In this document: piece after piece, positions 26,816-36,337 of the stretch
Layout: every line of letters starts with the position of its first letter
Position numbering within the stretch: the stretch's first letter is position 1
Assembly: GCA_016235805.1 (NCBI GenBank)
Contig: JACRIY010000097.1
Span: forward strand, 60,074 to 124,073
DNA: 64,000 bases
Direction of reading: 5' to 3'
From: Rhodocyclales bacterium
GTDB lineage: Bacteria > Pseudomonadota > Gammaproteobacteria > Burkholderiales > Rhodocyclaceae
The notes under the pieces: generated by a model
What the model was told of the DNA's origin: nothing
Database searches by the model: none
Seen by the model: the letters and a program-made list of their open reading frames with translations, nothing else
Translations under genes and position numbers: made by a program

Positions 26816-27094
26816 ATGATCAACGACAAGCAGCAGGAGAACCCCAAACGATCGAACAGCGGCGCCGCGGTCCGCTGCCTTGCGCTCACTGCCAAGGTCG
26901 TCTCGGACCTCCAGGTGTGTGTCAGCAGTGTCGAGCTGCTCGAGGGCATGGCTCTACCGGCAGAAGCTCACCTGCCTGTGGCTCGACTGGCCCGGGCCGT
27001 CGATGCCCTGGTCGCCGCGGCCGCTGCGGCGAGCCGGTCGGCCGACACGATCGAGGACCGCCTTGCCGTTGGAAGCCGTGCCAAGCGCAACTGA
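26816..27094 (+). CDS. Hypothetical protein
   Basis: ORF of 92 aa. Confidence 0.45.
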   Translation: MINDKQQENPKRSNSGAAVRCLALTAKVVSDLQVCVSSVELLEGMALPAEAHLPVARLARAVDALVAAAAAASRSADTIEDRLAVGSRAKRN

Positions 27095-27121
27095 CGATTG
27101 CCGCAGGCACATCTCTCAAAG

Positions 27122-27697
27122 CTACGCGCGGCACGCCTCAGCGAAGGCTTCTTCTTCCGAAAGGCCCTCCATGATGAGCTCGACGATCAGCTCTCTGCGT
27201 TCGCGAACGGAAGGCGGAAGACTCGATCTGTGTTCGCGGAAGTAGGCGGCCATGAGTTCCAGAGCACGCTGCTCCTTCACCTTCTTGCGAGGTTTCACCG
27301 CCGTCTCCGTCGCCTTGACGAAGCCATCAAAGTCCAGGCTTACCGTGCTCCAGTCGAAGCCGAAGACCACCTCACGGGCTGCAACAGGATCGAAATGCCG
27401 AGTGAAGCCGCTACCGCATTCGCCGGAGCCTTTGTTAATCACAAGAGACGTGAGATCGGGGAGATCGCGCTCGCTGGTAAACATGCGGACGACGTCGAGG
27501 CGCCGGCCGGTTGACACCGCGATCGCCTTCTGCACCACGTCACGATCGGGATAGTCGAGCTTGGCACGGTCAACCAGCTCGCCGTACGTCAGGCAGTGCT
27601 TGTGCTTGGCCAGATCCACCAGGATTGGGTAGTACGCTGATGCCAACTGAACGTCGATCAACGTGACGTTCGCGTAGAAGCTTTGAGGGATGACCAT
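27122..27697 (-). CDS. Hypothetical protein with winged-helix-like N-terminal region
   Basis: LTYGELVDRAKLDYPDRDVV...GRRLDVVRMFTSERDLPDLTSLVINKGSGECGSGF. Confidence 0.5.
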   Translation of the reverse strand: MVIPQSFYANVTLIDVQLASAYYPILVDLAKHKHCLTYGELVDRAKLDYPDRDVVQKAIAVSTGRRLDVVRMFTSERDLPDLTSLVINKGSGECGSGFTRHFDPVAAREVVFGFDWSTVSLDFDGFVKATETAVKPRKKVKEQRALELMAAYFREHRSSLPPSVRERRELIVELIMEGLSEEEAFAEACRA

Positions 27698-27756
27698 TGT
27701 TGCTCACAGATGGATGAACAGCGAGCGGTCGGATCGGCCTTCCGCTTGTGGTGCCG

Positions 27757-28245
27757 TCATGGGCGACGAGCCGCATTCCAGTGCTCTGCGACCCACTCAG
27801 CCAACACCACTGCGGCTCTGGCGAGGGCGGCGGCCGGGAAGTCCTTCGGCATGTCTCCGTAGCGGAGTTCGTTGGGGTACTGCGATGCGCCGTGGTCTTC
27901 TGCCTCAATGATCGGGCCCAGCGTTACTTGGTGGCCCTGGAAATGCACCTCGACGGATCGGACCCTAGAGGCAGGTAGCCACCGCTTCACCCCGGGAGAG
28001 ATCTCGATCTCCACTTCGCATGCTTCAACCTCGGCGAGAAGCCTGCGCAGGTCGTGCCAGTGCCTCTTGATCTCGGCGACCGGCACGCCGACCCGCTCAA
28101 GGAACGCCTTCAATGAGAGTTCCATGGACAGGCGACTGATGTACGCCACGACGCGGTGTGCTTCGACATCATCCAGCCCGCCGGCAACCGTGTCCTCGGC
28201 GACCGCAGCAAACTTCCTGGCAAAGGCAAGGTCGTAGACGGGCAT
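27757..28245 (-). CDS. HEPN-like domain protein
   Basis: AHRVVAYISRLSMELSLKAFLERVGVPVAEIKRHWHDLRRLLAEV resembles a HEPN helical core. Confidence 0.5.
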   Translation of the reverse strand: MPVYDLAFARKFAAVAEDTVAGGLDDVEAHRVVAYISRLSMELSLKAFLERVGVPVAEIKRHWHDLRRLLAEVEACEVEIEISPGVKRWLPASRVRSVEVHFQGHQVTLGPIIEAEDHGASQYPNELRYGDMPKDFPAAALARAAVVLAEWVAEHWNAARRP

Positions 28246-28356
28246 GACAACGGGTCGGCAGTGCAGGTGAAGGGCATTGTGCCTGCCCGGCCGTCGCGCC
28301 CAGGCGGGGCGGCATTTCGGGGTTGATCCAAGCGAGGCGCCTGCCACGATGTCTGC

Positions 28357-29538
28357 ATGCAGTTCTTCCAAGGCTACCTCTACGCCCTGCGGCTCAAGCC
28401 GCAGAAGGAAGCCCTGCTGCGCCGGTGGGTGGGCTGCCGGCGCTGGGTCTGGAACGAGGCCTTGGCATTCCAGCGCGCAGAACTGGAGGCAGGTCGCGGG
28501 CGGCCGACCTACGCCGAGCTGTGCGCTCGGCTGCCAGTGCTGAAGAAGGCGAATCCCTGGCTGGCCGATCCACCGGCGCAGGCACTGCAGCAGACCCTCA
28601 AGGACCTGTGCGAGGCCTGGGACAAGCACCGGACCTCCGGCGCCGGCGCGCCCCGCTTCAAGGCTCGCGGCGAGGGCGAATCACTGCGCTTCGTACAGGA
28701 CCTCGTCTATGACGCCCCCGGCGGCCGCATCAGGCTGCCGAAGCTCGGCTTCGTGCGCATGCGGCACAGCCGCGTCGCTGAGGGCGTCCTCAAGAACGCT
28801 ACGGTCCGCCAGGAGCGCGGTCGTTGGGTCGTGAGCCTGCAGATGCGGCGCGACGTTGACGAACCGCTTCCCGTTGGCACCGCGGCTGTCGGCCTGGACT
28901 TCGGCGTCGCCACCACCATCATGCCCAGCGCTGGCGCGCCGATCGAGCTGCCGGCGCGGCTGTCCAAGTACGAGCGCCGGATCAAGCGCCTGCAGCAAGG
29001 CCTCACGCGCAAAGCGAAGGGCTCGAAGAATCGCAGGAAGGCCCGCTGCAGGCTGGCTAGGTGCCACGCGAAGGCGGTCGCCCTGCGACGGGACTTCTTG
29101 CACAAGGCGACGACGGCGCTGGTCGAACAGCATGCGCTGATCGCGATCGAGGACCTCCGCGTTCAGCAGATGACGCGAAGCTCGGCCGGCACCGGCGACC
29201 GGCCCGGGAAGTGCGTGAAGCGGAAGAGGGGGCTGAACCGAACGATCCTGCGACAGGGCTGGGGGTTGGCCAGGCGCATGCTCGAGTACAAGGGCGCGCG
29301 CCGCGGGGTGCGCGTGGTGGCCGTCGAAGCTGCGTTCACCAGCCAGACGTGTGCGGCATGCAGCCACGTCGACCGCGCCAACCGGCGAACGCGATCAGCG
29401 TTCGCGTGCGTGGCGTGCGGTCACCACGACCAGGCCGACCGAAACGCTGCGAAGAACATCTTGGCCAGGGCGCTCGCCTCGCTCGTAAGCGGCCAGTCCT
29501 CCCACCTTGACGTGTGCCGTCCCGTCAGGGCCCGTTGA
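28357..29538 (+). pseudogene. TnpB (RNA-guided nuclease, IS200/IS605 family) with its 3' end displaced by IS66
   Basis: TAAVGLDFGVATTIM (RuvC Asp), LIAIEDLRVQQMT (Glu), CAACSHVDRANRRTRSAFACVACGHHDQADRNAAKNIL (Zn ribbon and final Asp). No tnpA adjacent. From 29485 the ORF is IS66 sequence. Confidence 0.85.
29477..29484. repeat. 8-bp target-site duplication of IS66 (left copy, CCTCGCTC)
   Basis: Identical to 32249-32256, immediately outside the IS66 inverted repeats. Confidence 0.85.
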
Positions 29539-29746
29539 TCTCGTCGGTGATCTCATCGTGCTCGAAGTAGCGCCCTACAGCCCGGTCGAGGCGCTTGAGC
29601 AGCGCGTTGAGCGTCTCGCCCTTGCGGCGCACGAGCATCGCCATCGCGTTGTGGCCGTCGTCGGCTGTCGCCGTGCACTCGATGGAGCCGATCGGGCCGA
29701 TGCCGAAGCTGCCGCCGTCGTTGACGAGCGTTTCAAGGTTCTTCAT
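29525..29746 (-). CDS. Accessory small ORF of IS66 element
   Basis: MKNLETLVNDGGSFGIGPIGSIECTA...; inside the IS66 termini, overlapping the tnpC stop. Confidence 0.55.
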   Translation of the reverse strand: MKNLETLVNDGGSFGIGPIGSIECTATADDGHNAMAMLVRRKGETLNALLKRLDRAVGRYFEHDEITDEINGP

Positions 29747-31371
29747 GCCGCGGCCTTCGGTGTGGCGTCGGCGGCGGGCCGCCAGCGATGCGGCAGCAGC
29801 TCGTCGATCCGACGATTCGGGTGCGCCAGCAGCCGTTCGAGCACGTCGCGTAGATAGGCCCACGGATCATGTCCGTGCAGCCTGGCCGACTGCACCAGGC
29901 TCATCACCATCGCCGCGCGTTGGCCCGCCAGCTCGCTGCCGGCAAACAGCCACGCCTTGCGCCCCATCGCCCACGGGCGCATGAGGTTCTCGAGGTGGTT
30001 GTTGTCGATGCTCACCGCACCGTCATGCAGGAAGCGCCCGAGCACAGTCCAGCGCCGCAGGCTGTAGTCCAGCGCTCCGGCGGTCGCGCTTCCATCGGGC
30101 ACCCGCTGTCGTTCGGTCTGCATCCATGCGTGCATCTCGTTCCACAGCGGCACGGCGTGTTCCCGGCGGTGGGCGAGCCGCTGCCCGATGTCCATCTCGC
30201 GTGCCTGCGCTTCGATGCGATACAGCCGAGCGATTCGCTCGATCGCCAGTTGCGCCACGAGGCTCGTCCCGGCCTTGGCCAGTTCGTCGAACTTGCGCCG
30301 CGCATGCGCCAGGCACCCCGCTTCGATGCGGCCTTCGCCGCGCAGGGCGAGGTCATAGCCGCCGTAGTCGTCGCAGGTCAGCGTGCCTCGCCATGGGGCG
30401 AGGAACTCGGCCGGGTACGTCGAGCCGCGCCCCTTGCAGAACTCGTACACGACGGCGGCCGTGTCGTCGTGCTCGCCCCTCGCATAGGCCCACACGTAGG
30501 CACGTGCGGTCTTGCCTGCGCCCGGATCCAGCATCCTCACGGGGGTCTCATCCGCATGCAGCACCTGCGCACTCAGCACGAACCCGCGCAGCGCTTCGTA
30601 CAGCGGCTGCAGGGCACCCGCGGCCGCACCGGCCCAGGCCGCCAGCGTCGAGCGCGGCGTGTGCACGCCCGAGCGTGCGTTGATCGGCTCCTGCCGGTAG
30701 TACGGCAGATGATCGACGTAGCGCGCCACCAGCACGTGCGCGAGCAGGCCCGCCGCCGGCAGCCCCTTGTCGATGATCTGCGGCTCGGCCGGCGCCTGCA
30801 CGAGTCGTCCCTCTCCGCGGCCACTGCAGCACCTGCACGCCCACTTGCCGTAGATGTGCCGGTGCACGAAGAACTCGGCAGGCACGACGTCCAGCCGCTC
30901 GCTCACGTCCTCGCCGATACGCTGCATCGGCTGGCCGCACGCGGGGTTCGTGCACGTGGTGTTCTCGGGCTCGTGGTGGTGCTCGACGCGGCGCAGGTGC
31001 TCTGGCGGCCTGCCGCGGCGCGGCCGGCGCTTGTCGTCGGCAGGCTTCTCTTCCTGCGCGGCTTCGCCCTTCAGTGCCGCCAGCTGCGCATCGAGGTCGG
31101 CCTCGTCCTCAGCGACGGTCTCCTCGAAGAGGCGTCGCTGCTCGGCGTTCATCGCCTCGGTGCGTGCGCCGAACTTCCAGGCCTTGAACTGCGCGAGCTG
31201 GAAGGTCAGGCGCTCGAGCCTCGCGTCCTTGAACTTGATCTCGCGATCACGCTCGGCCAGTGTCTGCCTGGCCTGCTCGAGTTGCGTCAGCAGCGATGCG
31301 GTCAGCTCGGTGAGGGCGCCCGGGCTCAAGGCTCTCAATGCATCGGGGTCCAGGCTCGTCACATCGCGCAT
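29743..31371 (-). CDS. tnpC: IS66 family transposase TnpC
   Basis: HADETPVRMLDPGAGKTARAYVWAY, CDDYGGYDL, SIDNNHLENLMRPWAMGRKAWLFAGS. Confidence 0.95.
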   Translation of the reverse strand: MRDVTSLDPDALRALSPGALTELTASLLTQLEQARQTLAERDREIKFKDARLERLTFQLAQFKAWKFGARTEAMNAEQRRLFEETVAEDEADLDAQLAALKGEAAQEEKPADDKRRPRRGRPPEHLRRVEHHHEPENTTCTNPACGQPMQRIGEDVSERLDVVPAEFFVHRHIYGKWACRCCSGRGEGRLVQAPAEPQIIDKGLPAAGLLAHVLVARYVDHLPYYRQEPINARSGVHTPRSTLAAWAGAAAGALQPLYEALRGFVLSAQVLHADETPVRMLDPGAGKTARAYVWAYARGEHDDTAAVVYEFCKGRGSTYPAEFLAPWRGTLTCDDYGGYDLALRGEGRIEAGCLAHARRKFDELAKAGTSLVAQLAIERIARLYRIEAQAREMDIGQRLAHRREHAVPLWNEMHAWMQTERQRVPDGSATAGALDYSLRRWTVLGRFLHDGAVSIDNNHLENLMRPWAMGRKAWLFAGSELAGQRAAMVMSLVQSARLHGHDPWAYLRDVLERLLAHPNRRIDELLPHRWRPAADATPKAAA

Positions 31372-31465
31372 CGAGGCGATTGTCGGCAGCGCCCTCGCCG
31401 CCGGCCACGGGGCATCCTCGGATTGCCCTGCACGCGGCTTTCACAAGCGGCGTGCAGGCCTCCCA

Positions 31466-31804
31466 TCACAGGCGGGAGATCGCCTGCATCTGCTCCAGGC
31501 GCTGCCACGGCAGCCCCACGACGAGCGCGTCGAACTGCGAGCGCGTGAGCGCCGGCAAAGGGCCACCGTCACGCGGCCACACGAAGCGGCCTTGATTCAG
31601 CCGCCGGGCAGCGCACCACACGCCGAAGCCATCGTGCACGACCAGCTTCATGCGCGTGCCGCGCGCGTTGGCGAAGACATAGCCGTGATGCGCCTGTGCG
31701 CTGCCGAAGACCTGCACCACGCGCGCGAGCAGCCGCTCGGCGCCGGCGCGCATGTCGGTGGGCTCGGCGGCCAGCCACATCGCGTCGATTCGAACGAACG
31801 ACAT
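31466..31804 (-). CDS. tnpB: IS66 family accessory protein TnpB
   Basis: EPTDMRAGAERLLARVV...HHGYVFANARGTRMKLVVHDGFGVWCAARRL. Confidence 0.92.
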   Translation of the reverse strand: MSFVRIDAMWLAAEPTDMRAGAERLLARVVQVFGSAQAHHGYVFANARGTRMKLVVHDGFGVWCAARRLNQGRFVWPRDGGPLPALTRSQFDALVVGLPWQRLEQMQAISRL

Positions 31805-31809
31805 GCGGC

Positions 31810-32178
31810 TCACCGCAGCAGTTCGCGCGACCAGATCGCCATCTCGACCGCGGCCGATCGTGGCCACGTGATCGTCATCGTCAACGAACCCCGGCGCACC
31901 TCGACGTGGATGCAGTCATCGGCCCCGGGGTCGGCCTCGACTGCCAGTGGCACAAAGCTCGGCGTTGCGACCGCTTCAGTCGTTGCGACTGCTGCTACGC
32001 CTTGTGCACGAGCCAGCTTGCGCCAGCCGTGAACGATGTTGGCATTGATCCCGTGGGCCATCGCCACCTTCGCGACCGAGGCGCCGGCGGCGTCACATTC
32101 GGCAACGATCTGCGCCTTCAGCGCCGCGCTGTGGTTGCGGCGGATCCTCTTCTTCTCCGTAGTCATCGTGTCCAGCAT
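31810..32178 (-). CDS. tnpA: IS66 family accessory protein TnpA
   Basis: RRNHSAALKAQIVAECDAAGASVAKVAMAHGINANIVHGWRK HTH. Confidence 0.9.
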   Translation of the reverse strand: MLDTMTTEKKRIRRNHSAALKAQIVAECDAAGASVAKVAMAHGINANIVHGWRKLARAQGVAAVATTEAVATPSFVPLAVEADPGADDCIHVEVRRGSLTMTITWPRSAAVEMAIWSRELLR

Positions 32179-32256
32179 GAGTTGATCGTGGACACGATCG
32201 TTGGCCGCTCACTGGCGGGGGGGCAAGGTGGGAGGGCTGGCCGCTTACCCTCGCTC

Positions 32257-32475
32257 AGCCAGGTCACCGAATCACCGTCGAGCGGATGCTCGGCAAGTAC
32301 CGCGGGGCACGCGGGAACTCATGCCTGTGAGGCTGGCTTGTGCCGGCCGAGGCCGCGCCCGGCGGCTCAAGGGCGGCCTGCTGCTGTTGCGGAAGGCGGC
32401 TCGTTGGCAGGAACCGTTTCGGGGCTGGAGCCGCCTCGGAGGTCCGCCCAGGGCGGACGGACGCCAACACAATAG
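32257..32475 (+). pseudogene. Displaced 3' end of the RNA-guided TnpB gene
   Basis: Removing IS66 and one duplication copy gives an open frame ALASL|SQVTESPSSGCSASTAGHAGTHACE...TPTQ* continuous with 28357-29484. Confidence 0.75.
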
Positions 32476-32485
32476 TGAGAGCTCT

Positions 32486-33091
32486 CTACTTGCAGTTCCC
32501 GCCGGCGATGACTGATGCAAGCGTCAACTTGCTGCACTCGTCCTTGGACGTCGGAGTCGTATTGGAAGAAGACGTCGCCGCCTCCCCGCCGACCTTCGAG
32601 TACATGCGGGCCTTGATCGCGCCGAATGATTCAGCACGCTCACGCTCTGCCAAGCTCCTTGCCAAGGCCTCGTGCTTGCTGATCATGCACCGCAGCTGGA
32701 ATCCCGGCTTCACTCGATCGCCTTGCGATCGGCGGATCTCCGTCCTCTCAACGGATGCGACTGAGCATGCGCTGTTGGCGACTTCGGTCAGCGACGGCGC
32801 ATCCACGTTCACGCTCGTCGAGCCTTGAAGCAACAAGATTTGCCCGTCACGGCAGTTCGTCGCAATGAACTCTGCCGCGAGTCTGTACAAGGCTTCCACC
32901 TGGTCCTTCTGATACGCGGCTGCCGGCACGAGCACCTTGGAACTTAGGAAGGCGTTGGTGTCGTGCGTGAGGTCGCAGACCGAGTCGTCGGTGGCCTTGT
33001 TGGGGCGCAAGCTGACCGCGCCCGCGGTCCCAGCCTCAAACGTCAACCAAGCGGCTACAGCCACCGCAAAGAAACCACTCGCACCTCTCAT
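32486..33091 (-). CDS. Exported hypothetical protein
   Basis: Signal peptide MRGASGFFAVAVAAWLTFEAGTAGA. Confidence 0.6.
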   Translation of the reverse strand: MRGASGFFAVAVAAWLTFEAGTAGAVSLRPNKATDDSVCDLTHDTNAFLSSKVLVPAAAYQKDQVEALYRLAAEFIATNCRDGQILLLQGSTSVNVDAPSLTEVANSACSVASVERTEIRRSQGDRVKPGFQLRCMISKHEALARSLAERERAESFGAIKARMYSKVGGEAATSSSNTTPTSKDECSKLTLASVIAGGNCK

Positions 33092-33101
33092 GCGCGCCTC
33101 C

Positions 33102-33130
33102 TTGACAGTTGTTTGTGAGGAGTATATTGA
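33102..33130 (+). promoter_or_regulatory. Sigma70-like promoter for 33168 ORF
   Basis: TTGACA-N17-TATTGA. Confidence 0.45.
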
Positions 33131-33167
33131 GCGGCTCCTTCGAGCTGCTTGTATCTGGGAGTGAACC

Positions 33168-33410
33168 ATGAGGACTTTCGTCGCGTGCATCGCAGCCACA
33201 GCGCCTTTCGCCTCGCACGCGGCAGGCGATGGTGGCAGTGGTGCGGGCCTTGGCCTCGTCGTCCTACTTGGGTTCGTAGCGGCCGTGTACCTGTTGCTGG
33301 CCATCGTTCGGTCTACGAGAGGCACCGATCGAGCGTGGAATGACGAGCCGTCCGTGGATGAGTTCGTCAGACGCACCACATCCACGGATCGTCCGTCAAT
33401 CGAGCGGTGA
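33168..33410 (+). CDS. Small membrane protein
   Basis: Signal/TM segments; 80 aa. Confidence 0.5.
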   Translation: MRTFVACIAATAPFASHAAGDGGSGAGLGLVVLLGFVAAVYLLLAIVRSTRGTDRAWNDEPSVDEFVRRTTSTDRPSIER

Positions 33411-36320
33411 CTACTTCCGCTTGTTGAGGCGGCCCATCATCGGCGGAATCTCTGGCGTGGCGTCGATGGCTTTCTGATACTCGCTGTCCTTCATGCGAGC
33501 CTTCATCTCCTCATTCCGCTTGAGGGCCTCAGCCGAGCCATCCTGCATAGCCGCCTCGGCGTCACGGCCCAGGCCCTCAACAGTCTGCTTGACCATGGAA
33601 CGATGGCCGATCACCTTTCCATCAGGTGTTCGCGTGAGCTCGTGTTCTCCGTCGAATCCCTGGTAGGTGCCTTGCACCTGTGACCGCTTGGCGTCGACCT
33701 GATCGCCGACCCCGCGACGGAAGCGCGCTGGATCTGCCAGTTCACCAGGCGCGCCGTCCACAGGCTTCGGCATCGGAGCATCTCCGACTGGACGAGCCGA
33801 TGGTGGAGCGCCTGGATCCGTCAGCGGGCGGCCGGCGACGTTGGCATCATTCGAAGCCTTGAGCCCGGCAAGATCCCGTTGTACAGCGGCATCCCCGCGC
33901 TGCGCGTCCGCCATCGCTCGCACCTCATCGAATCCACTGGGCAAAGCAGATCCTTGGTTGAAATGCGATGGCGTCAACGAGTAGTTGCCCAGCCGAGACG
34001 ACAGATAGGCAGCTAGGCTTTGTGTGTTTGAACCGTACTGTGCGGCCGCCCTTTCGTGTTCAAGCACCGCATCCACGAACGCCGGGTCCCTCGCGATGTC
34101 ACGAGTGACGGTTTCGCCTCGTTCGAACGAGCGGCGGGTCTCCTCTGAGTAAGACAGCGCTTCGTTGAACCTCCGCTCCGCGGACTCCATCGTGCTTGCT
34201 GTCTTCGACAACGAAGAGGCCAGGCTCCTGCCGCTCTGGCCTTCGGAGGAGAGGGAGTTCAGGAAGGCTCGATCTGTCGTTGCACGATCTCCAAACGCGC
34301 GCACAGCCCTGTATGTGTCGCTGTTAGCCTGATCAAGTACCTTGTGCTCGTCAGCGCTGAGCTTGGCACCGTATCTCTTCTCGATCGTTCCGCCACCCCC
34401 AATGCCATATGCGGACGGCATTGCGGAGAATCGAAGCAGCGTTCCCGCCACCTGGTCCTCCCCAACACCGGTAGCCTTCGAGATGCGGCTGGCCTCGCTG
34501 GCCAGGCTGTCAGCAGCCTTACCCACCTCCTGGTAGCCGGAAAGGCCGGTGCCCGCGCTCGAGCGCGATCCGCTGCTCCGAGTTCGAGCTCGATTGAATG
34601 CCTCGGTAAGGCTGACAGCCTGGGCACTTGAGGCCGAGACAACGTTTGAGGCCGCAGCCGATGCAGCCTTACCAGCCGATTCCACGTCGCTCGCCGACAC
34701 CCGTGCACTGACTTGATGTGACGTGATGCCCTCGTTCTTGAGGAGCGAAATGGCGCGTCGGCCAGTACCGTCCTCGGTCATCCAATTGCCATGGACATCC
34801 TGAGTCTTCGTAACGAACGGGTTGGACGTCATTGGGCTGACGACACGCTGATCCATCGACACATTTCCCAGGGACGCGTTGCCAGCAGCAGCGGCGGCCG
34901 ACTGATTGCCAATGGTCGACTGCAGCCCTTGAAGCCCACCGAACAGCGTGCTCCCAAAGTTGACCAGCCGGTTCGATAGTGACCAAGCCAGGTAGGGGAT
35001 GCCGATGATCAGGTACGACACGACGGCTTGGGCCGAGATCGAGTTTGAGTAGATCGGGGAAGCCGTTTGCAGAGCCAGGGCCTTCACCCCGGCGCCGACC
35101 TCCGCAGCGGCTGCCTGGTCAGTCTGAGCAGCCAGCGTTGCCATGTAGTTGAGGATGGCGAAGAGCGGCGGCCAGAGCTGAATGGAGATCAGCACCGTCG
35201 CATAGCCGCTCAACAACAGGACCGTGTGCTTGCCGCTGGTCAGGAAGAGCAGAAGGACGATAAGAGGAAAGATCGCATAGCACAGCGACTCCGCTCCGTT
35301 TCGGACGATGGGCAAAGCTTCTGCCGAGATCTTCGCTCCGTTGATCCACGCTGCATTCTGGCCTGCAACAGAAGCCGCGCGGCCAGTAGCAAGCATCATG
35401 CAGGACGGATCGTTCACACGTTGGCAACCCATCTCACCCGCGTCGTTGATCGCGTTGATGATGGCGTTCTGGCGGATGATGTCTGCGGCTGTGGCCGAGG
35501 ACGCTGCGATCTGGCTGCGGATGTAGCCCTGCGTTATCTGATTCAGAACCGCCGCCTGAGCCATCGCGGCAGGTAGTGATGGGTTGAGCCGAATCCCAAG
35601 TCGTTTTGAAAGCTCGTCCACTTGAGCAGGCATTCGACTGTTGATCGAGGCATACACCTGATCGCAGGTGTTCGTTGTGACGCCGGCGGGGGTCGTGACG
35701 ATGCTGAACCGAGCCGGGTTGGTGGAGGCCATCGTGCTCCACAGGTTGTCCGACTTAGAGAAGGCATCGGCCGGGATCGTGCCGTCCGCAATGTCATAGG
35801 CCGTGCAGTTGCTGACAAAGTTCATTAGGTCGGTGCGGACCGACGGATCAGGCAGCGTCACGCTCCGAGTTTCTTGAATCATGCGGCTGCCGAACATGAG
35901 GCCGTTTTGCTGATATGCCAGTTCGGAGGGAAGCGACCCGGGGCCGGGGATCACTTGAAACGCTGTCTCGGCGAGCTCCGTCAATGAGTTGCCGATCGTG
36001 CTCGTCAGCCCTCCGAGGACAGCCATGGCGAACGGAACGTTCGCCACCACCTTCACAGGAGATCCGCCTGTCTTGTCGACGATTCCAACGTTCACGCGAG
36101 GGATGAACATCACCGACGAGACAAGGACGACGGTTCCTAGCCACTTCCAGCCTTGCAGCTTCTCGGGCGCAACGACGTATGCCACCATCGCAACGACGAA
36201 GCCGCAGAAGACAACAGCAGCCAGTGCACCTAGATAGGTCGACGACCCCATCATCGCGGCGACGGCATTGAAGATGCCGAACAGCGATTCGGAGTTGTGG
36301 AACGCGTAGATCTCCCACAT
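33411..36320 (-). CDS. traG: Conjugal transfer mating-pair stabilization protein TraG (F-type)
   Basis: 969 aa; MWEIYAFHNSESLFGIFNAVAAMMGS N-terminus with TM segments and long periplasmic C-terminus; adjacent to traH. Confidence 0.9.
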   Translation of the reverse strand: MWEIYAFHNSESLFGIFNAVAAMMGSSTYLGALAAVVFCGFVVAMVAYVVAPEKLQGWKWLGTVVLVSSVMFIPRVNVGIVDKTGGSPVKVVANVPFAMAVLGGLTSTIGNSLTELAETAFQVIPGPGSLPSELAYQQNGLMFGSRMIQETRSVTLPDPSVRTDLMNFVSNCTAYDIADGTIPADAFSKSDNLWSTMASTNPARFSIVTTPAGVTTNTCDQVYASINSRMPAQVDELSKRLGIRLNPSLPAAMAQAAVLNQITQGYIRSQIAASSATAADIIRQNAIINAINDAGEMGCQRVNDPSCMMLATGRAASVAGQNAAWINGAKISAEALPIVRNGAESLCYAIFPLIVLLLFLTSGKHTVLLLSGYATVLISIQLWPPLFAILNYMATLAAQTDQAAAAEVGAGVKALALQTASPIYSNSISAQAVVSYLIIGIPYLAWSLSNRLVNFGSTLFGGLQGLQSTIGNQSAAAAAGNASLGNVSMDQRVVSPMTSNPFVTKTQDVHGNWMTEDGTGRRAISLLKNEGITSHQVSARVSASDVESAGKAASAAASNVVSASSAQAVSLTEAFNRARTRSSGSRSSAGTGLSGYQEVGKAADSLASEASRISKATGVGEDQVAGTLLRFSAMPSAYGIGGGGTIEKRYGAKLSADEHKVLDQANSDTYRAVRAFGDRATTDRAFLNSLSSEGQSGRSLASSLSKTASTMESAERRFNEALSYSEETRRSFERGETVTRDIARDPAFVDAVLEHERAAAQYGSNTQSLAAYLSSRLGNYSLTPSHFNQGSALPSGFDEVRAMADAQRGDAAVQRDLAGLKASNDANVAGRPLTDPGAPPSARPVGDAPMPKPVDGAPGELADPARFRRGVGDQVDAKRSQVQGTYQGFDGEHELTRTPDGKVIGHRSMVKQTVEGLGRDAEAAMQDGSAEALKRNEEMKARMKDSEYQKAIDATPEIPPMMGRLNKRK

Positions 36321-36337
36321 GGTCAGTCCCCCCAGTG

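Larger units (their letters stand above)
29485..32248. mobile_element. IS66-family insertion sequence
   Basis: Inverted ends GTAAGCGGCCAGTCCTCCCACCTTG (left) and GTAAGCGGCCAGCCCTCCCACCTTG (right, reverse complement); 8-bp duplication; tnpA/tnpB/tnpC inside. Confidence 0.92.

Noticed and set aside
29869-31548. 559-aa plus-strand ORF
   Set aside because: Antisense shadow of IS66 tnpC, which has clear transposase motifs.
32695-32722. CTGGAATCCCGGCTTCACTCGATCG as another box copy
   Set aside because: Inside a coding region, wrong core (GGAATCCCGG) and no -10-like hexamer at the fixed spacing.
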